From: Niveibacterium umoris
GTDB taxonomy: Bacteria; Pseudomonadota; Gammaproteobacteria; Burkholderiales; Rhodocyclaceae
Reading direction: 5' to 3'
Assembly (NCBI RefSeq): GCF_014197015.1
Contig: NZ_JACIET010000001.1
Coordinates: forward strand, 1,984,001 to 2,048,000
DNA length: 64,000 nt
In this document: positions 19,203 to 32,493 of the stretch, piece after piece
Position numbering within the stretch: the stretch's first letter is position 1
Layout of the letters: every line of letters starts with the position of its first letter
Notes under the pieces: generated by a model
What the model saw: the letters and a program-made list of their open reading frames with translations, nothing else
What the model was told of the DNA's origin: nothing
The model's database searches: none
Made by a program: the position numbers and the translations under genes

Positions 19203-19287
19203 GCCCAGGTGGCGAAATTGGTAGACGCGCTAGTTTCAGGTACTAGTGCCGCAAGGTGTGGAGGTTCGAGTCCTCTCCTGGGCACCA
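19203..19287 (+). tRNA. tRNA-Leu (anticodon CAG)
   Basis: The 85-nt sequence GCCCAGG...CCTGGGCACCA folds as a class II tRNA. It has a 7-bp acceptor stem, the TGGTAGACGC D-arm, the anticodon stem CTAGT/ACTAG around TTCAGGT (anticodon CAG, reading CUG), a long variable arm and the GGTTCGAGTCC T-loop. The 3' CCA is encoded. CUG is the main leucine codon in a genome of this composition, which fits the strong promoter. Confidence 0.96.
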
Positions 19288-19300
19288 AGAATTTCGCAGA

Positions 19301-19335
19301 GAATGCCAGCTCCTAGAGCTGGCATTCTTCTTTTC
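19301..19335 (+). terminator. Terminator of tRNA-Leu
   Basis: GAATGCCAGCT (19301-19311) and AGCTGGCATTC (19317-19327) pair around CCTAG and are followed by TTCTTTTC. This is a canonical rho-independent terminator 14 bp after the tRNA. Confidence 0.9.
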
Positions 19336-19389
19336 TGCGCCCGATTGGCGCACCACCGCATTCGTCGGCAATCTGGATTCGGTAATGTT

Positions 19390-19423
19390 CGGTGGGTTCA
19401 GCGCCAGGCGCCGCAACCCACCG
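19390..19423. terminator. Hairpin between tRNA-Leu and purA
   Basis: CGGTGGGTT and AACCCACCG pair around a GC-rich inner repeat. A T-rich run follows only on the plus strand. It lies just past the purA stop, so it may stabilise the 3' end of the purA transcript or act as a weak terminator. Confidence 0.45.
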
Positions 19424-19445
19424 GTTCTTGTTTTCGTGACGGCGC

Positions 19446-21919
<2,474 letters not shown>

Positions 21920-21925
21920 GGCAGC

Positions 21926-22111
21926 TCAGTGCGAAAGAATCAGGAAGATCAGGCCAACCAGCATCGAGGTCAGCCCGATGAAGCGAATCTGCCCGTCGGC
22001 GAGGCGAGCGACCTGGAGAAAGACCTTGCGCCAGACGCCGGGCGCGATAAAGGGCAGCAGGCCTTCAAGCACGAGCATCAGTGCGAAGGCCATCAGCAGG
22101 GTGTCGAACAT
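21926..22111 (-). CDS. DUF2065 small membrane protein
   Basis: This 61-residue protein has two hydrophobic helices (about 4-22 and 42-60) joined by a loop with the family residues LPFIAPGVWRKVFLQVARL. It belongs to the DUF2065/YjeT family, which is regularly encoded right after hflC, as here with a 3-bp gap. The role is unknown. Position suggests a link to the HflKC complex in the inner membrane. Confidence 0.85.
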   Translation of the reverse strand: MFDTLLMAFALMLVLEGLLPFIAPGVWRKVFLQVARLADGQIRFIGLTSMLVGLIFLILSH

Positions 22112-22114
22112 GGC

Positions 22115-23005
22115 TTACTTGCCGCCAGCGCCCTTGGTGCTGCCCGCGGCCCGGTAGTACTTGAAGAACTCGGAAGCCGGATCGACCACCAGCACGTCCG
22201 AGCGGCTCTTGAAGCTCTGGCGGTAGGCTTCGAGACTGCGGTAGAAGGCGTAGAACTCGGGGTTGCGGTTGAACGCCTCGGCATAGATTGCCGCAGCCCT
22301 TGCATCGCCTTCGCCCTTGACCTTCTGCGCATCACGGTAGGCCTCCGCGATGATCACTTCGCGCTGACGATCCGCATCGGCACGGATCTTTTCCGCTTCG
22401 GCGGACCCTTGCGAGCGCAGTTCATTGGCGACACGCTTGCGTTCTGCTTCCATGCGGCGATACACCGCCTCACTGACTTCGGCGGGGAGTTCGACGCGCT
22501 TGAGACGAACGTCAACCACCTGTACGCCGATCTTGCGCGCATCCTGGTCAGCCTTGGTGCGCATCTCGTCCATGATGCGTTCGCGCTCGCCAGACACCAC
22601 TTCGTGCACGGTGCGCTTGCCGAATTCTTCGCGCAGACCCGCATTGACCGTCTGTTCGAGTCGGGTGCGAGCGCGTGCTTCGTCGCCCCCAACCGCGGTG
22701 TAGTACACCTTCGGATCGACGATACGCCACTTGACGAACAGATCGACCAGCACGTTCTTCTTCTCGCTGGTGATGAATCGCTCGGGCTCATTCGTCTCGA
22801 AGGTCAGAATCCGCTTCTCGAAGTAGCGTACGTTCTGCACCAGCGGAACCTTGAAGAACAGACCGGGCTCACTCGTGACGCGACGGATTTCGCCAAGCTG
22901 GAAGACGATCGCGTACTGGCGCTGATCGACAGTGAAGATCGCCAAGGAAAAGAATGCGATCAGCGCGAGCAGCAGGCCCGCGAGCAAAGGCAAGCGTTCG
23001 CGCAT
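22115..23005 (-). CDS. hflC: HflC, SPFH-domain modulator of FtsH
   Basis: This 296-residue protein has one N-terminal membrane segment (about 6-24) and a periplasmic SPFH/prohibitin domain, then a long charged helix. With HflK it builds a cage around FtsH and restrains its proteolysis. Key features are VDQRQYAIVFQLGEI, PGLFFKVPLVQNVRYFEKRI and the helical region with ERKRVANELRSQGSAEAEKI. The start codon overlaps the hflK stop, so translation is coupled. Confidence 0.94.
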   Translation of the reverse strand: MRERLPLLAGLLLALIAFFSLAIFTVDQRQYAIVFQLGEIRRVTSEPGLFFKVPLVQNVRYFEKRILTFETNEPERFITSEKKNVLVDLFVKWRIVDPKVYYTAVGGDEARARTRLEQTVNAGLREEFGKRTVHEVVSGERERIMDEMRTKADQDARKIGVQVVDVRLKRVELPAEVSEAVYRRMEAERKRVANELRSQGSAEAEKIRADADRQREVIIAEAYRDAQKVKGEGDARAAAIYAEAFNRNPEFYAFYRSLEAYRQSFKSRSDVLVVDPASEFFKYYRAAGSTKGAGGK

Positions 23006-24258
23006 CAGCGCTCTCCCCTTTCGCGCGAACGCATGGCTTCGCGACTACGATAATCGATGGGTGTCGGCACATCCGCCTTGGGCGGCGCGACCGGGTCGAC
23101 CGTCGGCGAGGTCGGGCGCACCGGGCTTGGCGCCTCGGCGGCCGGCTGCGCCTGCTGTCCAGCCTGTGTGGACTGGATCAGCTTGTCGAGCGGCAGGTAA
23201 AGCAGGTTGCCATTACCCTTTGCATCGACCATGACTTTGGTGGTGTTGGCGAAGATCTGCTGCATGGTGTCCAGATACATCCGCTGCCGCGTGACCTCTG
23301 GCGCCTTCGCATACTCGGTGACAATGCTCTTGAAGCGGGCAGCATCCCCCTCTGCGTTCGCAACCACACGAGACTGATAGCCGGACGCTTCTTCGAACAG
23401 CCGCGACGCCGTGCCCTTGGCCTTCGGCACCACGTCGTTGAAGTAGGCTTGGCCTTCGTTCTTCTGGCGTTCGCGGTCCTGTCCGGCCTTCACGGCGTCG
23501 TCGAACGCCGCCTGCACCTGTTCGGGCGGCTGCGCGTTCTGCATCGTCACCTTCGAGATCAGGATGCCGGCCTGATAGCGGTCGAGGATTTCCTGCATCA
23601 GTTTTGCCGCGGCGGTCGCAATTTGTTCGCGCCCCTCGTACAGCACGTAATCCATCTTGCTCTTGCCGACGATTTCGCGGATCGCCGACTCGGCCGCGCC
23701 GACGACGTTGACCTCGGGATCCTTGTTGTTGAACAGGTACTCCTGCGGATCCTTGAGCACGTACTGCACCGCAAACTGGATATTCACGATGTTCTCGTCA
23801 TCGGTCAGCATCAGCGACTCGTTGAGCACCTTGTTGCGCTCGCTACCGCGGTAGCCAATCTCGACCGTGCGGACGCCGGTCAGATTGACGAGTTCGTGCG
23901 TCTCGATCGGGTAAGGCATCCGCCAACGCAAACCGGGTTCGGTGCTCTGGATGAATTTGCCGAAGCGCAGAACAATGCCGCGTTGGCTTGCATCAACAAT
24001 GTAGAAACCGCTCGCCAGCCACAGCACGGCAACAACGCCAGCGATCAGTCCGATGCCGCCGCCAAGCTGCCGTCCGCCTTGCGGGCCGCCTGCGTCACCA
24101 CCGCCGCCATCACCACCCGACCCCTTGCGGCCGAACAGCCCAGACAAGCGACGATTCACGTCACGCCACACCTCTTCGAGGTCCGGCGGACCCTGGTTGC
24201 CACCGCGGTCGCCGCCACCCTGATTGTTGTTGCCCCAGCGCGGATCATTAAGAGACAT
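23005..24258 (-). CDS. hflK: HflK, SPFH-domain modulator of FtsH
   Basis: This 417-residue partner of HflC has a Gly/Asn-rich cytoplasmic N-terminus (NNNQGGGDRGGN). One membrane helix (LIAGVVAVLWLASGFYIV) and the SPFH domain (VLRFGKFIQSTEPGLRWRMPYPIETHELVN with its neighbours) follow. The protein ends in a Pro/Gln-rich tail. The start at MSLNDPRWGN is the family standard and removes an unlikely 65-residue extension. It lies 40 bp after hflX. Confidence 0.94.
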   Translation of the reverse strand: MSLNDPRWGNNNQGGGDRGGNQGPPDLEEVWRDVNRRLSGLFGRKGSGGDGGGGDAGGPQGGRQLGGGIGLIAGVVAVLWLASGFYIVDASQRGIVLRFGKFIQSTEPGLRWRMPYPIETHELVNLTGVRTVEIGYRGSERNKVLNESLMLTDDENIVNIQFAVQYVLKDPQEYLFNNKDPEVNVVGAAESAIREIVGKSKMDYVLYEGREQIATAAAKLMQEILDRYQAGILISKVTMQNAQPPEQVQAAFDDAVKAGQDRERQKNEGQAYFNDVVPKAKGTASRLFEEASGYQSRVVANAEGDAARFKSIVTEYAKAPEVTRQRMYLDTMQQIFANTTKVMVDAKGNGNLLYLPLDKLIQSTQAGQQAQPAAEAPSPVRPTSPTVDPVAPPKADVPTPIDYRSREAMRSRERGER

Positions 24259-24298
24259 GAGAATTCCGGTGATGACCATCTGATATGGCCCTTTGAGA

Positions 24299-25408
24299 TC
24301 AGCCCGACTCCGCGGGCGAGACCTCGCCGAGGAGCATCTCGGCGAGCGCTTCGCGCAGACCGTCAAGGCCGGCGCCAGTTTGCGCGCTGACAAAAACGCG
24401 GGCGATGTTACCACAGGCATCCCGTTCGACCTTCGGCTCGGCCTGGGTCGCATCGATCTTGTTGAACACCACCACCTGCCTCACATCACCCGCGCCAATT
24501 TCCTGCAGCACTTTGTTGACCACTTCGATCTGCGCTTCTCGATCATCGCTCGCGCTATCGACCACATGCAGGAGCAGATCAGCGCTGGCCGTTTCCTCCA
24601 GCGTTGCATGAAACGCGGCAACAAGCGCATGCGGCAGATCGCGGATGAACCCCACCGTATCCGACAGAACCACCGTTCCCGTGCCGAGAAAGACCCGTCG
24701 CGAAGTGGTGTCGAGCGTTGCGAAGAGCTGGTCGGCAGCATACGCGCCGGCCTTCGTCATCGCATTGAACAAGGTGGACTTGCCCGCATTCGTGTAGCCC
24801 ACGAGTGAGACCGTCGGGACATCACTGCGTTCCCTGGCACGTCGACGCGTCTTGCGCTGTTTTTCCACCTGCGCAAGACGTTCCTTCAGCGTCTTCACCC
24901 GCACGCCGAGCAACCGTCGGTCGGTCTCGAGTTGCTTCTCGCCGGGACCACGCAGCCCGATGCCACCCTTCTGGCGCTCAAGGTGCGTCCATCCGCGGAC
25001 AAGGCGCGTCGCCAGGTGTTCAAGCTGGGCAAGTTCAACTTGCAGCTTGCCTTCATGGCTCTTGGCGCGCAGCGCGAAGATGTCGAGGATCAGCGCATTG
25101 CGATCAACCACGCGACATTGCAATTCGCGCTCGAGGTTGCGCTGTTGCACCGGAGATAGCTGGTGGTTGAACAGGACGAGGTCGGCTTCGTGCTCACGGC
25201 ATACGGCGCCAATCTCTTCGACCTTGCCGCGCCCCGCGAAGAGCGCCGGATCAGGGGCTCGCCGCTTGCCCCGAACGACCGCCAGCACTTCGGCGCCCGC
25301 ACTCTTTGCCAGCAGCGTGATTTCGTTCAAGAGCTCAGCCTGCCCGAGCGCACCCAAGTCAAGCTGAACGATCACGGCCCGATTACCGCTCGCGGGCCGT
25401 TCAAACAT
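24299..25408 (-). CDS. hflX: Ribosome-associated GTPase HflX
   Basis: This 369-residue GTPase splits stalled ribosomes and responds to heat stress. The N-terminal HflX domain contains GRGKVEEIGAV and the FNHQLSPVQQRNLER region. The G domain has G1 GYTNAGKST, G3 DTVGFIRDLPH and G4 NKID. The glycine-rich segment LRGPGEKQLETDRR is present. It sits between hfq and hflK, as in most proteobacteria. Confidence 0.95.
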   Translation of the reverse strand: MFERPASGNRAVIVQLDLGALGQAELLNEITLLAKSAGAEVLAVVRGKRRAPDPALFAGRGKVEEIGAVCREHEADLVLFNHQLSPVQQRNLERELQCRVVDRNALILDIFALRAKSHEGKLQVELAQLEHLATRLVRGWTHLERQKGGIGLRGPGEKQLETDRRLLGVRVKTLKERLAQVEKQRKTRRRARERSDVPTVSLVGYTNAGKSTLFNAMTKAGAYAADQLFATLDTTSRRVFLGTGTVVLSDTVGFIRDLPHALVAAFHATLEETASADLLLHVVDSASDDREAQIEVVNKVLQEIGAGDVRQVVVFNKIDATQAEPKVERDACGNIARVFVSAQTGAGLDGLREALAEMLLGEVSPAESG

Positions 25409-25452
25409 TCACAGAACGGCCGCGTGGGCGGCCGCCATCTGAGGTTGGGGGC

Positions 25453-25695
25453 TCAATCCTGCTTGTCCCCTTGATCCTGCTGGATCGACACCGGACGCGC
25501 CGGCACCACGGTCGAAATGGCGTGCTTGTAAACCATCTGGGTCACGGTGTTCTTAAGCAGCACGACGTACTGGTCAAACGACTCGATCTGGCCCTGCAGC
25601 TTGATGCCATTGACCAGATAAATCGAGACCGGAACATGTTCCCGGCGCAGCGTATTCAGAAACGGGTCTTGTAGCAATTGCCCTTTGTTGCTCAT
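25453..25695 (-). CDS. hfq: RNA chaperone Hfq
   Basis: This 80-residue hexameric Sm-like protein pairs small RNAs with mRNAs. [20 protein letters not shown] begins the N-terminal helix. The Sm1 and Sm2 motifs appear as [20 protein letters not shown] and [11 protein letters not shown]. The C-terminal tail is short. The start at 25695 has an AGAGGA Shine-Dalgarno sequence; an in-frame ATG 96 bp upstream adds a non-conserved extension. Confidence 0.97.
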   Translation of the reverse strand: MSNKGQLLQDPFLNTLRREHVPVSIYLVNGIKLQGQIESFDQYVVLLKNTVTQMVYKHAISTVVPARPVSIQQDQGDKQD

Positions 25696-25790
25696 TTCGG
25701 GTGTCCTCTTCTTTGCTTTTGCTTGTGATTCTGGGCGCATGCCCTGGGGTAGATCGGTTGCGCAGTCGGCTGCAGAACCCGCGGCGTCCA

Positions 25791-27119
25791 TTACTTCGAA
25801 TCCTGAAACGGGTTGTGAGCCGTCTTGAATTGTATCCGCAACGGTGTGCCCTGGAGTTTGAAGACTTCCATGAAGTTGTGCTCCAGAAAACGTCGGTACG
25901 AATCCGGAATGTGCTCAAGCGCGTTGCCGTGAACCACCACCACCGGCGGATTGGAACCACCCTGGTGCGCATAACGCATCTTCGGCCGGAAGATCCCGTG
26001 ACGCGGAGGCGCCAGCTTCGTGATCGCCGCCTGCAAGGCCCGTGTGAGTTTTGGCGTTGCCAGCTTGATCATCGCGGCCGCATACGCGCCGTCGACCGAT
26101 CGCATCAGCGCGCCAATGCCATCACCCTCAAGCGCCGAGATGTAATGGAACTTCGCCCAAGACAGAAAATTGAGCTTGCGCGCAAGATCGTTCTTGAGCA
26201 GTTCGCGCCGGTAGCTGTCCACGGCGTCCCACTTGTTCACAGCAACCACCATCGCGCGCCCGGACTCCAGCGCGAACCCCGCAATATGCGCGTCCTGCTC
26301 GGAGATGTCCTGACTCGCATCAAGCACCAGCACTACGACGTTGGCTTGCTCGATCGCCTGAAGCGTCTTGATCACCGAAAACTTCTCGATGGCCTCGAAG
26401 ACCTTGCCCTTGCGGCGCAGCCCGGCGGTGTCGATCAGCGTGTACGACTTGCCGTTGCGTTCGAAGGGAATCGAGATCGCATCGCGGGTCGTGCCCGGCA
26501 TGTCGAACGCGATGACGCGCTCTTCGCCGAGCAGGGTGTTGATCAGGGTGGACTTTCCGACGTTCGGGCGCCCGATGATCGCCACCTTGGGACCACCGGA
26601 ACCATCGTCGGCGTCTTCCGCCTCTTCCGGGAAGGCCGACAGCACCTCGTCGATCAGGCCTCGAACGCCGTCTCCATGCGAGGCGGAAACGACCCAGGGC
26701 TCACCAAAACCGAGTTCATGGAACTCGGCCGCAACGACTGCGCGGTTGGCCCCTTCGGCCTTGTTCACGACCAAGTGCACCGGACGCCCGGTGCGCCGGA
26801 GTTCCACCGCAATCTGTTTGTCCTGCGGCGTCAGGCCGGCGCGGCCGTCGACCAGAAACAGCAAGGCATCAGCCTCCGCGATCGCCTGATCGGCCTGGCG
26901 CGCCATTTCGGCGAGGATGCCATCCTTCGCGGCCGGCTCCAGTCCCCCGGTATCGACAACAAAGTAGGGTCGGGAGCCGAGCCGACCAATGCCGTAATGC
27001 CGGTCGCGCGTGAGCCCCGGCATGTCGGCGACTAACGCATCGCGCGAGCGCGTGAGCCGGTTGAACAACGTCGATTTGCCGACATTTGGACGCCCGACGA
27101 GAACCAGGGTTGGTTTCAA
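25791..27119 (-). CDS. der: GTPase Der (EngA)
   Basis: This 442-residue double GTPase is needed for 50S subunit assembly. Two G1 loops are present: [15 protein letters not shown] near the N-terminus and [17 protein letters not shown] in the second domain. A C-terminal KH-like domain ends with [13 protein letters not shown]. The first G4 reads NKAEG and the second NKWD, both normal in this family. It lies between bamB and hfq in the superoperon. Confidence 0.97.
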   Translation of the reverse strand: MKPTLVLVGRPNVGKSTLFNRLTRSRDALVADMPGLTRDRHYGIGRLGSRPYFVVDTGGLEPAAKDGILAEMARQADQAIAEADALLFLVDGRAGLTPQDKQIAVELRRTGRPVHLVVNKAEGANRAVVAAEFHELGFGEPWVVSASHGDGVRGLIDEVLSAFPEEAEDADDGSGGPKVAIIGRPNVGKSTLINTLLGEERVIAFDMPGTTRDAISIPFERNGKSYTLIDTAGLRRKGKVFEAIEKFSVIKTLQAIEQANVVVLVLDASQDISEQDAHIAGFALESGRAMVVAVNKWDAVDSYRRELLKNDLARKLNFLSWAKFHYISALEGDGIGALMRSVDGAYAAAMIKLATPKLTRALQAAITKLAPPRHGIFRPKMRYAHQGGSNPPVVVVHGNALEHIPDSYRRFLEHNFMEVFKLQGTPLRIQFKTAHNPFQDSK

Positions 27120-27129
27120 TTCAATTCCC

Positions 27130-28272
27130 TCAGCGCACCTTCATGAACGTCACGACGCCGTCGCGCGACAGCGCCACGATGCCGCCGTCGTGTTCGATCA
27201 TCGGCGCATCGATCGGCGAGTTGTCCGCACGCAACCGTGCCGCGAAATGCCCATCCGACTTGTTGAGCAGATGGACCCAGCCTTCGACATCGCTGACCGC
27301 AACATATCCGTCAATGTCCAGCGGCCGCCCGACCTTGCGCAACTTCAGATCGTCCTGCTTCCACACGGTCGCACCCGTTCCGCGATCCAGCGCATGCACC
27401 GCGCCACGTTCATCGGTCACGAACACCTTGTCGGAGTCCATCGCGATCCCGACCGAAGTCGAGATGTCGCGCCCCCATACCGCAACGCCACGCGTCATGT
27501 CGAAGCACGTGACTCGCCCCTGGTAGGAGCCGGCACACAAGGAGCCCGCGCCCAGCAGCGGCGCACCGACCACGTCCGAGAGCCGTTCGAGTTCGGTGGT
27601 GCCGCGCGGCTGGGTCACAGCCCCTTCCCAAGCGAGTTGCCCACTCACGCTATTGATCGCCGAAATGCGCCCGCCAGAGAACCCTGCGAACACATAGGCG
27701 TCGGCGCGGCGCAGTTCGGAATAGGCGCGCAAGGACAAGGGCGGCGTCGTGCGGTTATATGACCAGCGCCGGCGGCCGTTCGTAACATCCAGCGCAACGA
27801 CATTGGAGTCGCCGATCCGGACCACGACGAGATCACCATCCACCAGCGGTATTGCAGCGAGGTCACCGCTCAGCTCGGAGGTCCATTTGGTCGCTCCGGT
27901 GTCCGCGTCGAAAGCCACTACAGCGCCACGACGGGTGCCGACCACCACGATCCCGTTCCCTGCGCCTACGCCCGCAACGATGTCTTCCTTGGTCTTCGCG
28001 CGCCAGACCTGGCGGCCCGCCGCGATGCGATAGACCTCACCGCCCGCGTTCGCGGCAAAAACCGCGTCGCCCAGCGATGCCGGTTCGATCAGGGCATTCT
28101 CTACCCCCCCGACGCGGTACTTCCAGACCTGCTCAAGGCGCGCCGTCGCGGTGATTGGTTTGAGTTCCGCCATCGGCTCGACCTTGGTCTTGCTGAACAT
28201 CGAGCCAATAGTGGAACAGCCGCCGATCAACATGGCAGCAAGAATGACCGACAGCGGCGCGCGGATCCTCAC
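27130..28272 (-). CDS. bamB: Outer membrane assembly lipoprotein BamB
   Basis: This 380-residue lipoprotein of the BAM complex helps insert beta-barrel proteins into the outer membrane. The signal peptide ends in a lipobox IGGC with the modified cysteine at residue 19. The mature part is an eight-bladed PQQ-type propeller with repeats such as [19 protein letters not shown] and [15 protein letters not shown]. Start and stop lie tightly between yfgM (4-bp overlap) and der (10-bp gap). Confidence 0.94.
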   Translation of the reverse strand: MRIRAPLSVILAAMLIGGCSTIGSMFSKTKVEPMAELKPITATARLEQVWKYRVGGVENALIEPASLGDAVFAANAGGEVYRIAAGRQVWRAKTKEDIVAGVGAGNGIVVVGTRRGAVVAFDADTGATKWTSELSGDLAAIPLVDGDLVVVRIGDSNVVALDVTNGRRRWSYNRTTPPLSLRAYSELRRADAYVFAGFSGGRISAINSVSGQLAWEGAVTQPRGTTELERLSDVVGAPLLGAGSLCAGSYQGRVTCFDMTRGVAVWGRDISTSVGIAMDSDKVFVTDERGAVHALDRGTGATVWKQDDLKLRKVGRPLDIDGYVAVSDVEGWVHLLNKSDGHFAARLRADNSPIDAPMIEHDGGIVALSRDGVVTFMKVR

Positions 28273-28916
28273 TTGCCGCCTCCGAGCGCGTCGATCTTCA
28301 GTTCGAGCACCGAACGCATCGCCTGAGAACCCTGCTCGCTACCCATGCCGTCGAGGGCCTCTTTGTAAGCAGTCAGCGCGTCAGCCGGTTTGCCTTGGGC
28401 GGTCAGCACGTCGCCACGCAGATCGGCGTAACGCACGGCAAACGCCTTGTTCGGCTTCACGCTGAGTTGCTTGAGCGCGGCATCGTAGGCCTTTTCATCC
28501 AGCAGGAGCCCAGCAAGGCGCAGGCGCGCCAGATCGCGCGTCAACGCATCATTGCCCTTCTCGGCCGCCCACTCGAGTTTGGACTTGGCGCTCTGGCGAT
28601 CGCCGGAAGCGGCCTGGGCTTCGGCGGCCAGCAGGGCAGAAAGATCGGCGTATGCCGTCGAGCCGAAGCGTTCGGCGATCACGCCCGAAGCCTCGCGGAT
28701 CTTTTGTGCATCCTTGGCTTCGACCGCCTGCATCAGGCTCGCGTAAACGACGCTGGCATCTGCAGCCTGCGTGGACTGGCGCCATTCCCAACCGCGCCAA
28801 CCCAACACCGCCACCGCCAGAACCACGGCGCTGATCGTGAGGATGCCGCCCCACTTGTCCCACCACGCCTTCAGGGTTGCAATCTGTTCCTGTTCTTCGA
28901 GGTCAAACGCTGCCAT
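28269..28916 (-). CDS. yfgM: YfgM-like tetratricopeptide membrane protein
   Basis: This 215-residue protein has one membrane segment (about 25-43, [16 protein letters not shown]) and a periplasmic TPR-like domain. The family is known as an ancillary subunit of the SecYEG translocon that works with periplasmic chaperones. The acidic N-terminus ([19 protein letters not shown]) is the family signature. It overlaps hisS by 14 bases and bamB by 4, so it is translationally coupled on both sides. Confidence 0.9.
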   Translation of the reverse strand: MAAFDLEEQEQIATLKAWWDKWGGILTISAVVLAVAVLGWRGWEWRQSTQAADASVVYASLMQAVEAKDAQKIREASGVIAERFGSTAYADLSALLAAEAQAASGDRQSAKSKLEWAAEKGNDALTRDLARLRLAGLLLDEKAYDAALKQLSVKPNKAFAVRYADLRGDVLTAQGKPADALTAYKEALDGMGSEQGSQAMRSVLELKIDALGGGK

Positions 28917-30207
28917 CTTCTTCTTCCACGTTGTAGAGCAGAGCGGCGAGTGTTTCGCCGAGTTGTGCCGCAGGCAGCCGGCGTTGCTCGCCGCCTTCCC
29001 GCAAAAGTTTGAAACTTGCTTCTTCGGCGGCCGCTTCGTCGTCGCCGATGATCACCGCGACCGCGGCGCCAGACGCATCGGCCTTCTTCATCTGGTTCTT
29101 GAAGTTGCCACCACCACAATGCAGCACGACGGCAAAACCGTCTTCGCGCAACTGCTCGGCCAGCCGGAACGCGAAACGCGCCGCGGGTTCGCCCTGATGC
29201 ACCAGATACACATCCGGCACACTGCGCGCCATATCCGGGTCAAGCTCGGACCACAGCATCATCAGGCGTTCGACACCCAAGCCGAAACCACACGCCGGTG
29301 TCGGCTTTCCGCCCAGCTGCTCGACCAGTCCGTCATAGCGCCCGCCACCGCACACCGTCGCCTGGGCGCCGAGTTTGTCGGTCACCCATTCGAACACGGT
29401 GCGGTTGTAGTAGTCCAGCCCGCGAACCAGACGCGGATTGATGCGGAACGGGATTGCCGCCTCACGCAGCAAGGCCTGCACCCCTTCGAAGTGCGCCAGC
29501 GAATCGACGCCGAGGAACTCGACCAGCTTCGGCGCCGCCTCGACCAGGGCCTGCATGGCCGGGTTCTTGGTATCGAGGATGCGCAGCGGATTCGAGTGCA
29601 GGCGGCGCTGCGCGTCGGCGTCGAGTTGCTCGGCGTGGGCTTCGAAATAGGCGATCAGCGCAACACGGTGCGCCGCGCGCTCGTCACTCGAGCCAAGCGT
29701 ATTGAGTTCGAGCGTGATGTCCTCTTCGAGACCGAGATCACGCCACAAACGCGCCAGCATCACAATGTGCTCTGCATCGATGTCCGGCCCGGAATAGCCA
29801 AAAGCCTCGACGCCGAACTGATGGAACTGGCGTTGACGGCCTTTCTGCGGACGCTCGTGACGGAACATCGGGCCGTTGTAGTACAGCCGTTGCGGCCCCG
29901 ATGCGTTGATCAGATTGTGCTCAAGCACAGCACGGACGCACGGCGCGGTGCCCTCCGGACGCAGCACCAGCGAATCACCGTTGAGGCGGTCTTCGAAGGC
30001 GTACATCTCCCTTTCTACGATGTCGGTGTGCTCACCGACACTGCGCACGAAAAGCGGTGTGAACTCGAGAATGGGCGTGCGGATTGGTCGATAGCCGTAG
30101 CTGCGCAGCCAGTTCCGGATGATTTCCTCGAGCAGCTCCCAGCGTTCGGCCTCGTCCGGCAGGATGTCGTGCATGCCACGCACACCCTGAATCAGTTTTT
30201 GTGCCAT
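28903..30207 (-). CDS. hisS: Histidyl-tRNA synthetase
   Basis: This 434-residue class II enzyme charges tRNA-His. Visible are [14 protein letters not shown] at the N-terminus, motif 2 [20 protein letters not shown], the histidine-A motif [14 protein letters not shown] and motif 3 [12 protein letters not shown], followed by the anticodon-binding domain. The ATG at 30207 has AGG seven bases upstream; a TTG directly before it is an unlikely start. It lies in the ispG-hisS-yfgM order conserved among proteobacteria. Confidence 0.97.
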   Translation of the reverse strand: MAQKLIQGVRGMHDILPDEAERWELLEEIIRNWLRSYGYRPIRTPILEFTPLFVRSVGEHTDIVEREMYAFEDRLNGDSLVLRPEGTAPCVRAVLEHNLINASGPQRLYYNGPMFRHERPQKGRQRQFHQFGVEAFGYSGPDIDAEHIVMLARLWRDLGLEEDITLELNTLGSSDERAAHRVALIAYFEAHAEQLDADAQRRLHSNPLRILDTKNPAMQALVEAAPKLVEFLGVDSLAHFEGVQALLREAAIPFRINPRLVRGLDYYNRTVFEWVTDKLGAQATVCGGGRYDGLVEQLGGKPTPACGFGLGVERLMMLWSELDPDMARSVPDVYLVHQGEPAARFAFRLAEQLREDGFAVVLHCGGGNFKNQMKKADASGAAVAVIIGDDEAAAEEASFKLLREGGEQRRLPAAQLGETLAALLYNVEEEDGSV

Positions 30208-30241
30208 CAATTACCTGTCAATTGCGTTCGAACGCGCCGGC

Positions 30242-31501
30242 TCAAACGATCTTCTTCGAATATGTACGTGCCACGTAGGCGTCAATCAGGCCGATGAACT
30301 CTGCGGCAATGTTGTCGCCACGCAGCGTCACGGTCTTCTGCCCGTCCTCGAACACCGGAGCGGCCGGCGTTTCCCCCGTGCCGGGAAGCGATATACCGAT
30401 GTTCGCGTGCTTGCTCTCGCCGGGGCCGTTAACCACGCAGCCCATCACCGCGAGCGTCAGGTTCTCGACACCGTCGTACTGCGTCTTCCAGGTCGGCATC
30501 TGATCGCGCACGTAGGTCTGCACCGACTGCGCCAATTCCTGGAAGAAGGTGCTGGTCGTGCGTCCGCAACCCGGGCACGCCGTGACCATGGGCGTAAAGG
30601 CGCGCAGCCCCATGCTTTGCAGGATCTCTTGCGCAACGATCACCTCCTGCGTGCGTGCGCCGCCGGGCTCGGGTGTCAGCGAGACGCGAATCGTGTCTCC
30701 GATGCCCTCCTGCAGCAGCACACCCAGCGCGGCGGTGGAGGCAACGATGCCCTTGCTGCCCATGCCTGCCTCGGTCAGCCCGAGGTGCAGCGGATAGTCA
30801 CAGCGTGCAGCCAGCATGCGATAGACGGCGATCAAATCCTGCACGCTCGACACTTTCGCCGAGAGGATGATGCGGTCGCCCGCCATGCCGAATTCCTCGG
30901 CCTTCGCGGCGGATTCGAGCGCCGAGGTCACCAGCGCTTCGCGCATCACCGCCTGCGCATCCATCGGCTCGGGGCGGCTGGCGTTCTCGTCCATGATGCG
31001 CGCCAGCACCGACTGATCAAGGCTGCCCCAGTTCACGCCGATGCGCACCGGCTTGTCGTACTTGCAGGCCAGTTCGATGATCGCCGCGAACTGCGGGTCG
31101 CGCTTCTGCCCTGCCCCGACGTTGCCGGGATTGATGCGGTACTTGTCCAGCACCTCGGCACACTCGGGGTAGGCCGTCAGCAAGCGGTGCCCGTTGTAGT
31201 GGAAGTCGCCGACCAGCGGCACATCCACGTTCATCTTCAAGAGTTGCTCGCGGATTTTCGGCACGGCCGCCGCAGACTCTTCGTTGTTCACCGTGATGCG
31301 CACGATTTCCGACCCGGCGCGCGCCAACTGAGCGATCTGGATCGCGGTCGCGATGTGATCCGCCGTATCGGTGTTGGTCATGGATTGCACGACGATGGGT
31401 GCATCCGAGCCGATACGCACGCGGCCGATCCTCACTTGTCGGGTGCGGTGCCGCGCGGAGGGCATACCGCCAAACCGATCGAATTCGCTCATTGATTTCA
31501 T
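30242..31501 (-). CDS. ispG: 4-hydroxy-3-methylbut-2-enyl diphosphate synthase
   Basis: This 419-residue iron-sulfur enzyme performs the penultimate step of the MEP isoprenoid pathway. The N-terminal TIM barrel begins at [20 protein letters not shown]. The [4Fe-4S] cysteines lie in [10 protein letters not shown] and [20 protein letters not shown]. Length fits the proteobacterial type with the short linker. The ATG overlaps the rodZ stop (ATGA), and a second ATG three codons later is possible. Confidence 0.96.
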   Translation of the reverse strand: MKSMSEFDRFGGMPSARHRTRQVRIGRVRIGSDAPIVVQSMTNTDTADHIATAIQIAQLARAGSEIVRITVNNEESAAAVPKIREQLLKMNVDVPLVGDFHYNGHRLLTAYPECAEVLDKYRINPGNVGAGQKRDPQFAAIIELACKYDKPVRIGVNWGSLDQSVLARIMDENASRPEPMDAQAVMREALVTSALESAAKAEEFGMAGDRIILSAKVSSVQDLIAVYRMLAARCDYPLHLGLTEAGMGSKGIVASTAALGVLLQEGIGDTIRVSLTPEPGGARTQEVIVAQEILQSMGLRAFTPMVTACPGCGRTTSTFFQELAQSVQTYVRDQMPTWKTQYDGVENLTLAVMGCVVNGPGESKHANIGISLPGTGETPAAPVFEDGQKTVTLRGDNIAAEFIGLIDAYVARTYSKKIV

Positions 31502-32493
31502 TTCAGCGACAGCCTGGCCACACTGGTCTTCGTGTAGGGCACGAGATCGACCGGGCGGCCGTTGTATTCAAGCTTTACGTTCGGCGCATTACCAATTACC
31601 AGCGCGAAAGGCGGCGTGCCTTGCACCGACTGCGTCGAACCGGCCTTGCTCAGACGCGAAAAGACAACGCTGCCAGAACCGTCCCGCACCTCGACCCACG
31701 CATCTTGCGCAAAGGCCAACGCGATACCACGCTGCGCGGACGGCGCCACGGGCGCGGGCGCCGAGACAGCAGCAGCGGGCGCGGCCTTGGCGACCTCCGC
31801 GACCGGAGCTGACGAAGCCGGAGCCAGCGAAGGCTGGGCAGATGGCGCCGGGGCCGACACTGCGGCAAGCACTTGCGGCGCGGGCTTGGTCGCAGGTGAG
31901 GACTGCACCGCTACCGGTTCTGACGCGACCGCGACAGGTTCAACCTGGGCGGTCACCACCGCTGTTTCCTCGGTGTGCGGGGGAAACGCCGGCTCGGACG
32001 CATTGGCGATCACCGGGGACTGTGCAACGGCTTGCTCCGATGCCGGCATCCGGATCCGGTCGAACCAGCCGAAGGCAAAGCCCACGATGCCCAGCGCCAC
32101 AATCAAACCCACAAAGGCAACGGCCGGCAGCGGCGAGGGCGGGCGATATCCGGACGGTGTCGTCGGCACCGACCCCTCGGCGTTCGACTCGGGCGAAAGC
32201 CGCACATCCTCGACTTTCGCCGGTTGTTCCATGCGTTCCAGCAAAGGGGCCGGATCAAGCCCCAGGTAGCGCGCATAGTTGCGGACAAAACCACGCGCAA
32301 AGGCGCTGCCCGGCAGCACTTCGAATTGCTCGCTCTCGATTGCTTCGATCTGGCGGGCGGTCAGCTTCAGTGTGCTGGCGACCTCGGCAACACCCAGCCC
32401 ACGCGCCTCACGCGCGTGCCGCAGCGCCACCCCCGAGGCAGCCACCCCCGGCGCGCTGGCATAACTATGAGATTCCATCGGGCTCGCGCTCAA
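31498..32493 (-). CDS. rodZ: RodZ-like helix-turn-helix membrane protein
   Basis: This 331-residue protein has an N-terminal xre-type HTH ([20 protein letters not shown]). One membrane segment (about residues 128-148) follows, then an Ala/Pro/Ser-rich linker and a C-terminal DUF4115 beta domain ([20 protein letters not shown]). RodZ binds MreB from the cytoplasm and helps keep rod shape. Position between pilW and ispG is the usual one. The linker of about 110 residues is long and low in complexity. It overlaps pilW by 4 bases. Confidence 0.88.
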   Translation of the reverse strand: MSASPMESHSYASAPGVAASGVALRHAREARGLGVAEVASTLKLTARQIEAIESEQFEVLPGSAFARGFVRNYARYLGLDPAPLLERMEQPAKVEDVRLSPESNAEGSVPTTPSGYRPPSPLPAVAFVGLIVALGIVGFAFGWFDRIRMPASEQAVAQSPVIANASEPAFPPHTEETAVVTAQVEPVAVASEPVAVQSSPATKPAPQVLAAVSAPAPSAQPSLAPASSAPVAEVAKAAPAAAVSAPAPVAPSAQRGIALAFAQDAWVEVRDGSGSVVFSRLSKAGSTQSVQGTPPFALVIGNAPNVKLEYNGRPVDLVPYTKTSVARLSLK

